Below, piece by piece: positions 1 through 8,418 of a DNA stretch of 64,000 nucleotides (position 1 is its first letter; every line of letters begins with the position of its first letter). The stretch spans positions 13,868 through 77,867 of the forward strand of contig CAJUJL010000008.1 in NCBI GenBank assembly GCA_910586725.1, written 5' to 3'. The notes under the pieces were generated by a model. That model was not told where the DNA came from. It saw only the letters and a program-made list of their open reading frames with translations, and did no database searches. Origin of the DNA: an uncultured Lachnospiraceae bacterium. Lineage in GTDB: Bacteria > Bacillota > Clostridia > Lachnospirales > Lachnospiraceae. The position numbers and the translations under genes are program-made.

Positions 1-9
1 CTGCATCCT

Positions 10-945
10 TTGATTTTTGCGGAGCAGATAGTAAACGGGACGGCTGTAATATGGGATCTGGACGGCAAACAGAGGTGTACGAACGCGTACTTATTTTATA
101 AGGACGGCTATAAAGTTTCAAAGAATGTCCGCCGGTTTTTGATCCGCTACCAGGTCATTGAAAAAGACGCGGAAGGCCGGGAGCTTTTGGACGAGGGCGG
201 TTATCCCCTTGTCAAGGTGGCGGAGTTTGATATACGGGGCAAGAAATTTTCTGATTTGCCGGAAGAATTAAAGGACCGTTTTCTGGATTATAGTTTTAAT
301 TATGACCAGTATTTGAATTGTACGGAAGCTGATATTGGCTATCATATTGAGCGGTATAACGATGGAAAGCCCATGACGGCTTCTCAGAAAGGGATTGCCA
401 GGCTGGGTACGCGGTTTGCGGAAGCCGTCCGGGAGATTTCCGGGATGTCTTTTTTCAAAAATGTAGGAAATTATAAGACGTCGGAATTTAAAAACGGGAC
501 GATTTCCCGCGTAGTCGTCGAGTCCGTTATGACAGCGAAATTTTTGGATCACTGGAATAAGAACCAGGAAATCATGTGCGGGTTTTTAAAAGACCATGCG
601 TCGATGCAGGATTTTGATGATTTTCGGGAAATGGTACTGCGCCTGGAGCGCGTTTTGACGGAAGAGACGGCTGTTTTGTTTCATGCAAGGGACAGCTTTC
701 TCTGGTTCGGCCTGTTTTTCCGGTTTATGCAGACCGGGCAAAAAGATGAGAAATTCACAGAATTTATGTCCGCTTTTTCCGCGTCGCTGCATGAAAAGAG
801 GGTCGGAGATATGACGTATGATGAACTGTGCGTCGATAAAAAGACCAAAAAGGCCAGACCGACAAAAGACAAATCCATTGTAGTACAGAAAATGAAACTG
901 CTGGAAAAACTGATGTTTGATGAATTCCTTGTGAATGCCTATTGA
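10..945 (+). CDS. Conserved protein of unknown function, 5' end uncertain
   Basis: I do not recognise a family. The reading frame is open to the left edge of the window; the TTG at position 10 is only the first possible start seen, so the protein is at least 311 residues and may be longer. It is soluble, with no signal peptide or membrane segment, rich in aromatic and charged residues. The C-terminal third is basic (KKTKKARPTKDKS). It lies about 70 bases ahead of the FliK-like gene and the flagellin, same strand, so it may share their transcript. A flagellar or surface-related role is only a guess from position. Confidence 0.6.
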   Translation: MIFAEQIVNGTAVIWDLDGKQRCTNAYLFYKDGYKVSKNVRRFLIRYQVIEKDAEGRELLDEGGYPLVKVAEFDIRGKKFSDLPEELKDRFLDYSFNYDQYLNCTEADIGYHIERYNDGKPMTASQKGIARLGTRFAEAVREISGMSFFKNVGNYKTSEFKNGTISRVVVESVMTAKFLDHWNKNQEIMCGFLKDHASMQDFDDFREMVLRLERVLTEETAVLFHARDSFLWFGLFFRFMQTGQKDEKFTEFMSAFSASLHEKRVGDMTYDELCVDKKTKKARPTKDKSIVVQKMKLLEKLMFDEFLVNAY

Positions 946-1014
946 TTTTTTGCCGCAATAAACCGACATATTATGTAACAGTCTATAGTTTAAGCAGGAT
1001 AAGAGGGATAGCAT

Positions 1015-4000
1015 ATGAAGATAGAAAACAACGCTTTATTTGATCCGGCCGTTAAAAATGAGCAGCCATTTGCAAAAGCCAAAGCCTCCGTGCCTTTTTC
1101 AGAGGCAGTCAGGGCAAAAACAGATGCGCTTGACAAATCCGTTCCGATGGGACAGACGGGTTATGAGAAAGACGAGCTGATCGGGAAGAGCGCGCTGGAA
1201 GAACTGGAAGAGAAAATCGGTGGACAGATGAGCGCGGCGGACCGCAAAAATCAGATGGCCGTATTATCAAATACCATGACGCCGGAGGATTATAGAAAGG
1301 CACAGGAAGATGGGTTTTCCGTCCGAAGCACGACAAGCGGGACGATTGTAACCGTAACGGATGAGATCAAGGCGCAGCTTGCAAAAGCAGGTGTGGACGT
1401 CTCGCATATGGGCGGTTCTCTGACCAGGGAGCAGTTAGAGGAAATCGGAGGAAGCCTGGCAGCGGCAAATCAGCTTCAGCATTATTTTGAAGCGTCGGAT
1501 ATTCCGGCGACGGAAGAGAACATGACGGAAGGGCTCAAGGCATGGCGTCAGGCAGAGGAGCTTGGCCCTTTATCCGAGGGCGCTATGAAATATATGCTGG
1601 ACAATCATTTAAGCCCAAGTATTGACAATCTCTATAAAGCGGAATTTTCAGGAAGCGCATCTTATGTGCCGTCCGAAGAGGAAATTGATTTTGACGCGTT
1701 AAAAGAGCAGATGGAGCAGGTAATCGCAGCTTCCGGAGCGAAAGCGGACGAACAGGCTTTTTCTGCCGGCAAGTGGATGATTCAAAACAACATTGCTTTT
1801 ACCCCGGAGAATTTTTCCTATATGCAGAAGCTTGCGGGGTTAAAGCTTCCTTTGGAGGGAGAAGAGACGGCGATGGCGATTGCGTCCGCGGTAGCCGAAG
1901 GCGACCGTCCCAAAGACGCGATGCTGCTGCCGGAATTTACGCTCAAGGCCCAGGCGCAGCATGCCGTGGAAGTTGTGACGGAAGCGACAGATGAAGACAT
2001 TGCTTATCTGACCTCCAATCATATGGAGCTTACGATAGAGAATTTAGAGCAGACGGCGGCTTTGCGAAAACAGGGAGCGCTGGATTTAACCGGGGCCAGG
2101 GCAGCCATAGAGGCCGGCAACCGTTATGAATCGGATGGAAGCGGCTCTGCGCCGGCAGCGGATGAAGGGCTGGCTTTTTTGACGGCGAAGCGCGTGCTGG
2201 AAGAGACGCGTCTTGCTATGACGACAGAAGCGAACAGGGCCTTGATGAAACAGGGCATTACCATAGATACAAAACCGTTAGAAGAATTGGTTGAAAAATT
2301 AAAAGAGCAGGAAAACAGCTATTATTCCGCGCTGCTAAGCGAAGGCGGCGAGGCAGTGGACGCCAAAGCGGCGGCGTTGTTTGAAGAGACGGCGCAGAAG
2401 GTGACCGATTTAAAACAGATGCCGGCTTATGCGCTTGGCATGAAAGGCTACGCGTTAAATACCGTAAACGGATTGCACGAAGCCGGAAGCGCATTGCAGG
2501 GAGCAATGGTGAAAGCGGGAGAAAGCTATGAAGCGATGATGACCGAGCCCAGGAAGGATCTGGGGGATTCCATTCAGAAAGCATTTGCGAACGTAGACGA
2601 TATTTTAGCGGATCTTGGCATGGATAACGGTGAAGCAAACCGGCGCGCAGTTCGGATTCTGGCGTACAATGGTCTTGAGATTAACGAAGAATCGGTTACG
2701 GAAATGAAAGCTGCGGATGAGCGTGTGCAGCGCGTTTTTTCCAATCTTACGCCTTCTGTTGTAAGGGAGTTGATCCGGCAGGGAAGCAATCCGCTGGATA
2801 TGGATCTGGATGCGCTGAATCAGAAAGCGGAAGCAATCCGCATACAGGAAGGGGACGTGCAGACAGAGCGTTTCAGCGAATATCTCTGGAAGCTGGAGCA
2901 GAATCACGGAATTTCAAAGGAAGAGAGAGAAGCGTTTATCGGTGTTTACCGCCTGATGCATCAGATCGAAAAGACAGACGGCGCGGCGATCGGAGCGCTT
3001 GTCAGCCAGGGGGCCGAATTTACGATGCGCAACCTGCTGACTGCCGTAAGAAGCTCCAAAAAGAGCGGCATGGATTATACGGTAGATGATGAGTTTGCCG
3101 GCGTGGATGCGGCTGGAACAGGAAAATCCATTACAGATCAGATAGAAACGGCGTATCAGAAGGATTGTATGAAAGACGTTATGGAGACTCTTACGCCGGT
3201 GACGATGCAGAAGCTTTTGGCTGATCCTGACTGGGAAAATTATACGCCGGAACAGCTGAAAGAGGCATTGGCGGATTATGCAGCGCAGTCTTACGAGGAA
3301 GAGGAAGCGCTAAGCAACGAATATGCGAAGAGCCAGTTGGAAGAGCTAAAGCAGGCAGCCGCTTCGGATGAAGAAGTTTACCGGTTTTTAGAGAAGTATG
3401 ACATTCCCAATACCGTAGAAAATGTTTTGGCGGCAAACCGCATGGTGCACAGACGCAATCAGGTGTTTTCCCAGATGTTTAACAGCGAAGAGGTATTTTC
3501 GGGCGATAAAATTGATTTTGAGGCATTAAAAGAAGAGATTCTGGCCCGATTTGGCAATGCGCTGAAAACGCCGAAAGAGATGGCGGCGGCGCAGGAGACG
3601 CTGGCTGAGACTGCCGAAAATGTGATGAAGACCATGATTGCGGATGACGAGCACATCACGAGCATGGATATTCGGGAGCTGAAGCTGATGAACGCTCAGA
3701 TTTCCATTGCCGGAAAAATGGCCGGAGATGAAGAATATACGATCCCTGTTCTGGTTGGCAATGAGGTTACGAATATTTCTCTTAAAATTGTCCGCGGCGC
3801 AAAGCGGAAAGGCATGGTAGAGATCATGTTTGAAACGGCGAAAGCCGGCAAGGTAGCCGCCACAATTGAGGCGAAAGAAAAAGGGATTTCCGGTCTGGTG
3901 GCAGTAGAAGATCCGAAGATGAAGGAGCTGCTGGAAGCCCATGCGCAGGATATGATCAAAGGCTTTGGCACAGAAGCGGGCGATTTGCAGGTAACCTGCG

Positions 4001-4152
4001 TTTCCAAACTTAATTTCGCCAGATTTTCGGCGCACCCCGGCAAAAAGACGAACGCAGAAGAAGACGGGAATGAGATGTATGAGATTCAGACCGCGAGGCT
4101 GTATCAAATTGCGAAGGGCTTTATAGAAAATGTTAAGGAACTGGAACTTTAG
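1015..4152 (+). CDS. Large flagellar-locus protein with FliK-like C-terminus (DUF6240-type)
   Basis: A 1045-residue, acidic, mostly alpha-helical protein without signal peptide or membrane segment. Short helical units recur, with motifs such as IPATEENM, IAFTPENF, MELTIENL and IPNTVENV, spaced about 80 to 200 residues apart; this is the pattern I associate with the clostridial DUF6240 family. The last 130 residues (about 900 to 1000: ISLKIVRGAKRKGMVEIMF followed by an alternating stretch and an LLEAHAQDMIKGFG helix) resemble the C-terminal domain of hook-length control protein FliK. It starts at ATG 1015 after AAGAGGGAT. It is directly followed by flagellin, so I infer a role in flagellar assembly. 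The family name and the FliK resemblance are from memory and need a profile search. Confidence 0.6.
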   Translation: MKIENNALFDPAVKNEQPFAKAKASVPFSEAVRAKTDALDKSVPMGQTGYEKDELIGKSALEELEEKIGGQMSAADRKNQMAVLSNTMTPEDYRKAQEDGFSVRSTTSGTIVTVTDEIKAQLAKAGVDVSHMGGSLTREQLEEIGGSLAAANQLQHYFEASDIPATEENMTEGLKAWRQAEELGPLSEGAMKYMLDNHLSPSIDNLYKAEFSGSASYVPSEEEIDFDALKEQMEQVIAASGAKADEQAFSAGKWMIQNNIAFTPENFSYMQKLAGLKLPLEGEETAMAIASAVAEGDRPKDAMLLPEFTLKAQAQHAVEVVTEATDEDIAYLTSNHMELTIENLEQTAALRKQGALDLTGARAAIEAGNRYESDGSGSAPAADEGLAFLTAKRVLEETRLAMTTEANRALMKQGITIDTKPLEELVEKLKEQENSYYSALLSEGGEAVDAKAAALFEETAQKVTDLKQMPAYALGMKGYALNTVNGLHEAGSALQGAMVKAGESYEAMMTEPRKDLGDSIQKAFANVDDILADLGMDNGEANRRAVRILAYNGLEINEESVTEMKAADERVQRVFSNLTPSVVRELIRQGSNPLDMDLDALNQKAEAIRIQEGDVQTERFSEYLWKLEQNHGISKEEREAFIGVYRLMHQIEKTDGAAIGALVSQGAEFTMRNLLTAVRSSKKSGMDYTVDDEFAGVDAAGTGKSITDQIETAYQKDCMKDVMETLTPVTMQKLLADPDWENYTPEQLKEALADYAAQSYEEEEALSNEYAKSQLEELKQAAASDEEVYRFLEKYDIPNTVENVLAANRMVHRRNQVFSQMFNSEEVFSGDKIDFEALKEEILARFGNALKTPKEMAAAQETLAETAENVMKTMIADDEHITSMDIRELKLMNAQISIAGKMAGDEEYTIPVLVGNEVTNISLKIVRGAKRKGMVEIMFETAKAGKVAATIEAKEKGISGLVAVEDPKMKELLEAHAQDMIKGFGTEAGDLQVTCVSKLNFARFSAHPGKKTNAEEDGNEMYEIQTARLYQIAKGFIENVKELEL

Positions 4153-4160
4153 GCCGATAT
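4134..4160 (+). promoter_or_regulatory. Candidate sigma-D (sigma-28) flagellar promoter
   Basis: TAAGGAAC at 4134-4141, an 11-base spacer, then GCCGATAT at 4153-4160. The known sigma-D consensus is TAAAGTTT-N11-GCCGATAA, so the -10 element matches seven of eight positions and the spacing is exact, while the -35 is weak after its TAA. It overlaps the stop of the preceding gene and lies about 75 bases ahead of the flagellin start. Confidence 0.5.
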
Positions 4161-4233
4161 AAAAGGCAGATAAGGAAGATTACAAGGATGTAGCAGCACG
4201 GCACGGACGCGGAAGAATAGGAAGGTATCATAT

Positions 4234-5667
4234 ATGAAAGTAAATCACAATATGTCAGCAGTAGTTACAAATGCGCAGCTTTTAAAAACAGAGGGAAGTC
4301 TTGCCGCATCTATGGAGAGACTCTCATCCGGCCTTAAGATCAATCGTGCGAAGGATGATCCTGCCGGAATGGCAATTACGAACAAAATGCAGGCGCAGAT
4401 TGACGGATTGGCAAAGGCGTCCGAAGGCGCTTCCAATGGCATCAGCGTACTTCAGATCGCGGATACTGCGCTTGGAGAAATTACAAGTATGCTGCAGAGA
4501 ATGCGGGAATTGTCCGTACAGGCTGCGACAGATACGAATCAGTTAGAAGAGAGAGGCGCGATCCAGCAGGAAATTGAATCTCTGAAAAAAGAAGTAGACC
4601 GCATTTCCAGAGACACGGAATACAATACAAAAAAATTGCTGGATGGTTCTTCCGATGTGCGCGTTTATTCAGAAGAAGTTTCCAGAATTGCGATTTCTGA
4701 TTCCGTAATAACGGGGGAATATGAATTGACAATCGGAACCGCGGCAAGACAGGCGGGCTGTGCGGGAATTCCCAACAATACGGGAGCGATTCCGGAAGGA
4801 TCGGTAGTGATTAACGGCGTGGAAGTTGTGATTTCGGCGGGAGACGATGCAACAACCGTATTTGAGAAACTGCGTCAGGGCGCGGAAATCGCGGATGTAA
4901 ATTTGTTTGTTGCAAACGGCACGGTACAGGATTTCGATGCGAATCCAACCACAGGTGGATTTAACGTTTCCAGCGATCCATACGATTTCGGCAAGACACT
5001 GGCATTTGTATCAAATCAATACGGATCATCAGCGGAAATTGATATAACATGCAGCAATGCTGATCTGGCACAGTTCCTTGGATTAAAAGAAGGTGTGACA
5101 TCAGGAGAAGACGCAAAAGATGTTGAATTAAATTCGGCGTCCTCATTCACTGCGCAGGCTACGGTTTCCATGGACGGCAATAAATTTAAGATTACGGATA
5201 AAGGCGGATTCGAGATGAGTTTCATGGTAGAGCCAGGCTTGAAAGATACCGTGAAATTGAATGTTACGGATATAGGAACTATGACGCTTCAGATAGGAGC
5301 CAATGAGCATCAGACGATGCAGGTGCGCATTCCGGAGATTTCCAGTGAAATGCTTTATTTAGACGAAGTGGATGTGCGGAAAGTGGATGGAGGCGGAAAA
5401 GCGATTTCGCAGTTGGATGAGGCGATTTCCATTGCTTCTTCTGCCCGTTCCGCAATCGGCGCTTACCAGAACCGTCTGGAGTACGCTGTGGAAAGTCTGG
5501 ATGCTTCAAATGAAGATATGACCAATGCCATTTCCCGGATCGGCGATACGGATATGGCAAAGGAAATGTCGGAATATACCAAATACACCGTATTGCAGCA
5601 AGCGGGCACATCGGTATTGGCGCAGGCCAATGATATGCCGCAGACTGTTCTTCAGTTATTACAATAG
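4234..5667 (+). CDS. Flagellin
   Basis: Flagellar filament subunit, exported by the flagellar type III apparatus, 477 residues. The N-terminal D0/D1 region is typical (MKVNHNMSAVVTNAQL, then SSGLKINRAKDDPAGMAI and the QIADTALGEITSMLQRMREL helix). The C-terminal D1/D0 region is also typical (GAYQNRLEYAVESL, DTDMAKEMSEYTKYTVLQQ, ending in QTVLQLLQ). About residues 150 to 380 form the variable outer domain. The start ATG follows a GGAAGG ribosome site. The FliS chaperone gene follows 11 bases downstream. A second flagellin lies at 32-33.4 kb on the other strand; its N-terminus (MEIIQYNANASNTQRQLG) differs, so they are not recent duplicates. Confidence 0.96.
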   Translation: MKVNHNMSAVVTNAQLLKTEGSLAASMERLSSGLKINRAKDDPAGMAITNKMQAQIDGLAKASEGASNGISVLQIADTALGEITSMLQRMRELSVQAATDTNQLEERGAIQQEIESLKKEVDRISRDTEYNTKKLLDGSSDVRVYSEEVSRIAISDSVITGEYELTIGTAARQAGCAGIPNNTGAIPEGSVVINGVEVVISAGDDATTVFEKLRQGAEIADVNLFVANGTVQDFDANPTTGGFNVSSDPYDFGKTLAFVSNQYGSSAEIDITCSNADLAQFLGLKEGVTSGEDAKDVELNSASSFTAQATVSMDGNKFKITDKGGFEMSFMVEPGLKDTVKLNVTDIGTMTLQIGANEHQTMQVRIPEISSEMLYLDEVDVRKVDGGGKAISQLDEAISIASSARSAIGAYQNRLEYAVESLDASNEDMTNAISRIGDTDMAKEMSEYTKYTVLQQAGTSVLAQANDMPQTVLQLLQ

Positions 5668-5678
5668 AGGTAGTCTTT

Positions 5679-6152
5679 ATGAAACAGGAGCAGGTGCAGG
5701 ATTTTACCAGAAGGATCAGCCAAAGCAACAGGAGCGGCCTTACGGTTATTATTTACGAAATCATTTTTGCATACATGGATGAGGCCAAAGAAAGCCTCTC
5801 CATGGATCAATATGAAGATTTCAAGGCTGCGCTTTTGAAAGCGCAGCGCGGCGTCGACGAGCTGATGCAGTCGCTGGATTTCCGGTATGACATCTCAAGG
5901 GATTTGTACTCGTTGTATGTATTTGTGAAAGAAACCATCGCGAAAGCGGTCGTTAAAAAGAATACGGACGATTTAGAGGGGGCCAGAGAGGTTCTTATGA
6001 ACCTGTATGATGCTTTTGTGGAGGCAGCCAAACAGGATCATTCGAACCCTTTGATGCAGAATACGCAGCAGGTATATGCCGGCATTACCTACGGTAAAAA
6101 CAATTTGACAGAGACATTTCAGGAACCAACTTCCAGAGGATTCTTCGCGTAA
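5679..6152 (+). CDS. fliS: Flagellar chaperone FliS-like protein
   Basis: FliS binds the C-terminal helix of flagellin in the cytoplasm and prevents early polymerisation. This 157-residue, all-helical protein has the family's core features: an N-terminal Tyr/Ile-rich helix (LTVIIYEIIFAYMDEA), a central helix with LQ/ALLKAQRGVDELMQSL, and a LYSLYVFVKETIAKA helix, followed by a third amphipathic helix. It is slightly longer than the usual 120 to 135 residues because of a C-terminal tail. It lies directly behind flagellin with only 11 bases between, as expected for the chaperone. Its last 34 bases overlap the convergent DUF2508 gene. Confidence 0.8.
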   Translation: MKQEQVQDFTRRISQSNRSGLTVIIYEIIFAYMDEAKESLSMDQYEDFKAALLKAQRGVDELMQSLDFRYDISRDLYSLYVFVKETIAKAVVKKNTDDLEGAREVLMNLYDAFVEAAKQDHSNPLMQNTQQVYAGITYGKNNLTETFQEPTSRGFFA

Positions 6153-6367
6153 GAATCCTCTATTTGTTTGACTCTTCCCAGAAGAAATTTATAACGCATC
6201 TGAACGGATTGCACTTCATAGATGTAACAGTCAATCAAATCCGGTTCTACGGCATTGGAGAGATTCTTATAAGCAGAATCCAGATCGTGTTTGGTACGGT
6301 CTAAATCTTCAAGGAGAAGGGCATAGCGCTTGTCACAAAAAACGCTGTTCTCAAGAATCCGGTTCAT
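6119..6367 (-). CDS. YaaL-like DUF2508 family protein
   Basis: An 82-residue soluble helical protein. The segment around residues 28 to 66 (LDSAYKNLSNAVEPDLIDC, then VQMRYKFLLGRVKQ) matches the two-helix pattern of Bacillus YaaL (DUF2508), a small protein of unknown function. In Bacillus yaaL sits between recR and bofA. Here it lies beside bofA but on the opposite strand, which supports the family call and shows a local rearrangement. The gene overlaps the 3' end of fliS by 34 bases, tail to tail. The ribosome site (GCGGGGAAT) is only moderate. Confidence 0.7.
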   Translation of the reverse strand: MNRILENSVFCDKRYALLLEDLDRTKHDLDSAYKNLSNAVEPDLIDCYIYEVQSVQMRYKFLLGRVKQIEDSYAKNPLEVGS

Positions 6368-6506
6368 AGTATTCCCCGCTTTCCATTATAACTCAAAAGT
6401 TACCTCTTTCTTAAATTATAGTCAGAAAAATACAGAGTATACAAAAAACAGGAATATTTTATGAAAAAAAATATATATTGTATCAAGATAAGACGAGGTG
6501 TGGAAC

Positions 6507-6779
6507 ATGGATACAAAAACGGGAATGATTGTTTTGGCTGGCATTTGCATCTTAGTTCTGGCAATTGGGTTTTTGAGGAGAAAAGCAGAAATTATACTGA
6601 ATTTTCTGGTTCGTACGGTTCTTGGCATCCTGGCAATTTATATTATAAATAAAGCGTTTGCAGGAGCGGGAATCGAAGTTTCCGCAGGGCTGAATCCATA
6701 TAGTGTTTTGACAGTGGGAAGCCTTGGTACAGGCGGCCTCGCGCTAATTTATGGCATTCTGTTTTATAATATGTTGTGA
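6507..6779 (+). CDS. bofA: Pro-sigma-K processing inhibitor BofA family protein
   Basis: A 90-residue membrane protein. In Bacillus BofA holds the SpoIVFB protease inactive in the mother-cell engulfment membrane until the forespore signals. The sequence shows two hydrophobic segments (residues about 6 to 22 and 30 to 50) and the family signature near the C-terminus (GLNPYSVLTVGSLGTGGLA followed by LIYGILFY). I choose ATG 6507 because GAGGTG lies at the right distance; the in-frame GTG at 6498 is too close to it. Many Clostridia carry BofA-like proteins, so the exact role here is inferred. Confidence 0.85.
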   Translation: MDTKTGMIVLAGICILVLAIGFLRRKAEIILNFLVRTVLGILAIYIINKAFAGAGIEVSAGLNPYSVLTVGSLGTGGLALIYGILFYNML

Positions 6780-6797
6780 AATGTTCACAAAATTCTA

Positions 6798-6844
6798 AAA
6801 TTTGTCAGAAACCTATGGACAAATTTCTGCTGTGCCTATATAAT
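6798..6844 (+). promoter_or_regulatory. Tad operon promoter with overlapping inverted repeat
   Basis: A sigma-A type promoter, TGGACA (6816-6821), 17-base spacer, TATAAT (6839-6844), lies 50 bases ahead of the first Tad gene. A perfect 9-base inverted repeat, AAATTTGTC (6798-6806) and GACAAATTT (6818-6826), overlaps the -35 box, so a repressor or activator bound here would control RNA polymerase access. The regulator is not identifiable from this window. Confidence 0.75.
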
Positions 6845-6894
6845 GCAAAGCAGTTGAAACAGATGTGAGGTGATGCGTTGGAGGGATAAAGCAG

Positions 6895-7386
6895 ATGCTG
6901 CTGCTTTGCCTGTTGGTTTTGGCGGCAGTAGAAGACGTTCGAAGCGGGAAGGTTTCGAACAGGCTGATTGCCACGGGTCTTATGACAGGAGTTTTCGTTC
7001 AGATATACGAGCGCCGGGTCTGTGGCGTTTATTACTTTCTTGGGAACATTTCGATTCCCGTAATTCTTTTATATCTTTTATTTCAAATGCGTGTCCTTGG
7101 GGCAGGCGACATCAAATTATTTTCCATGATAGGCGGTATTCTTACAATACAGGAATTGTTTGCAATAATGGCATATAGTTTTATTGCTGCGGGCGCGGGC
7201 GCAGGTCTTTACCTGGTCGTGGATCAACAAAGACGGCAGAAATTGTATTATGCGGGACGGTACTTACTGGATTTTGTACGGACAGGAAAAATAGAGCCCT
7301 ATCTGCCTCCTTTTGCATCCGAAAGCTTTTCGTTTGCACTTTCTGTTCCGGTTCTGTTTGGCGCCGTATATGTTTTGTATTTGTAA
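6895..7386 (+). CDS. Prepilin peptidase, A24 family (CpaA/TadV-like)
   Basis: Membrane aspartic peptidase that cleaves the leader of Flp-type prepilins. The 163-residue protein consists of hydrophobic segments and has both catalytic aspartate motifs: an N-terminal VEDVRSGKVSNRL (Asp followed by a basic stretch) and the GAGD of GAGDIKLFSMIGG. It is the short CpaA/TadV form without the N-methylase domain. It heads the Tad operon. ATG 6895 follows GGAGGGATAAAGCAG. A second A24 peptidase lies near the end of the same operon. Confidence 0.9.
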   Translation: MLLLCLLVLAAVEDVRSGKVSNRLIATGLMTGVFVQIYERRVCGVYYFLGNISIPVILLYLLFQMRVLGAGDIKLFSMIGGILTIQELFAIMAYSFIAAGAGAGLYLVVDQQRRQKLYYAGRYLLDFVRTGKIEPYLPPFASESFSFALSVPVLFGAVYVLYL

Positions 7387-7410
7387 GATACGAAAAACGG
7401 AGGTGTATGG

Positions 7411-8418
7411 TTGATTCAGTTAAAAATTGCATTTTTAGATACGGAAGAGGCGTATCTGGAACAGCTAAAAGGGTATCTGATGCGCAGAAATGAGACATTT
7501 TTTCAGATATGGACGTTTTCGGATACGGAGTTATTTTTGAAAAAGGCAAAAGACGCGGCATTTGACGCGGTCGTTATGACAGCGCCATTTTGGGAAGCGT
7601 TAAAAGAGAGCGTTCTGGAAGCAAAGAAGATATTGCTTTGCGAGGGGGTGAGAGAAGAAAGGTTAAAAGAATGTCCGTATGTGGTAAAACATCAGTCGGC
7701 AGAGAAGCTTTTTTGCCAGATCTCCGCAATGCTTTGGCAGGAAGACAGAGAAGAAAAGGATTTTCCGGAAAAAACATCAGAGCTGATCGGCATTTATTCT
7801 CCCGTTCATTATGAAAATCAAATGCTTTTTGGAATGACAATGGCTCAGATATTAGGAGAAAAACAAAAAGTATTGTATGTAAACTTAATGGGGCACAGCG
7901 GGTTTTACCAACTGGTGCGCACAGACGCGCAGGAAGATCTTGGAGATCTGCTTTATGGCATGATGCAGCGGGAAGGGGATTTTGCTTCGGGACTGCACAG
8001 AATCCGGCAGACATATCGCAATATTGATTTTATTCCGCCGGTTGTAAACCCCGAACATTTATCGGAAATTTCAGACTCGTTATTAGAGCGGTTTTTGATG
8101 GAATTAAAAAACCGCAGCGGGTATGCCGTTGTAATCATTGATTTTGGAGCGGTATGTCTGGGATTTACAAAAATAATACCGGTGTTTGGGAGTTTTTACT
8201 GTCTGTATAAAGAAGGCGTAGTCAACCGATACAGAATGGAAGAATTCTTTGCGTATCTGGAAAAAGACGGAGCGCATATTGCAGAACGCATCAGGCGAAT
8301 TAAGATGCCTGAGCATATCGCGCATCCGGAAGATACAAACCCTTTGGAGAATGGATTATATGGCGGGATGGGAGATTATATCCGCAGATCCGTTTATGGA
8401 GGGGAACAAATTGGATGA
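7411..8418 (+). CDS. TadZ/CpaE-like pilus localisation protein
   Basis: A 335-residue soluble protein. Residues 1 to about 110 look like a receiver-like domain (IQLKIAFLDTEEAYLEQL, DAVVMTAPFW). The rest has a MinD/ParA-like fold: a beta strand and loop at IGIYSPVHYENQMLFGMTMA, then KVLYVNLMG, and later AVVIIDFG. The normal P-loop GKGGxGKT is replaced by SPVHYENQ, so nucleotide binding is probably lost or altered, as in several atypical TadZ/CpaE proteins. The start is TTG 7411, seven bases after GGAGG. It ends inside the start region of cpaF, so the two are probably translationally coupled. Confidence 0.75.
   Translation: MIQLKIAFLDTEEAYLEQLKGYLMRRNETFFQIWTFSDTELFLKKAKDAAFDAVVMTAPFWEALKESVLEAKKILLCEGVREERLKECPYVVKHQSAEKLFCQISAMLWQEDREEKDFPEKTSELIGIYSPVHYENQMLFGMTMAQILGEKQKVLYVNLMGHSGFYQLVRTDAQEDLGDLLYGMMQREGDFASGLHRIRQTYRNIDFIPPVVNPEHLSEISDSLLERFLMELKNRSGYAVVIIDFGAVCLGFTKIIPVFGSFYCLYKEGVVNRYRMEEFFAYLEKDGAHIAERIRRIKMPEHIAHPEDTNPLENGLYGGMGDYIRRSVYGGEQIG

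Noticed and set aside
3526..4107. A 193-residue frame on the minus strand
   Set aside because: It is antisense to the FliK-like gene, whose frame has good start, length and codon use.
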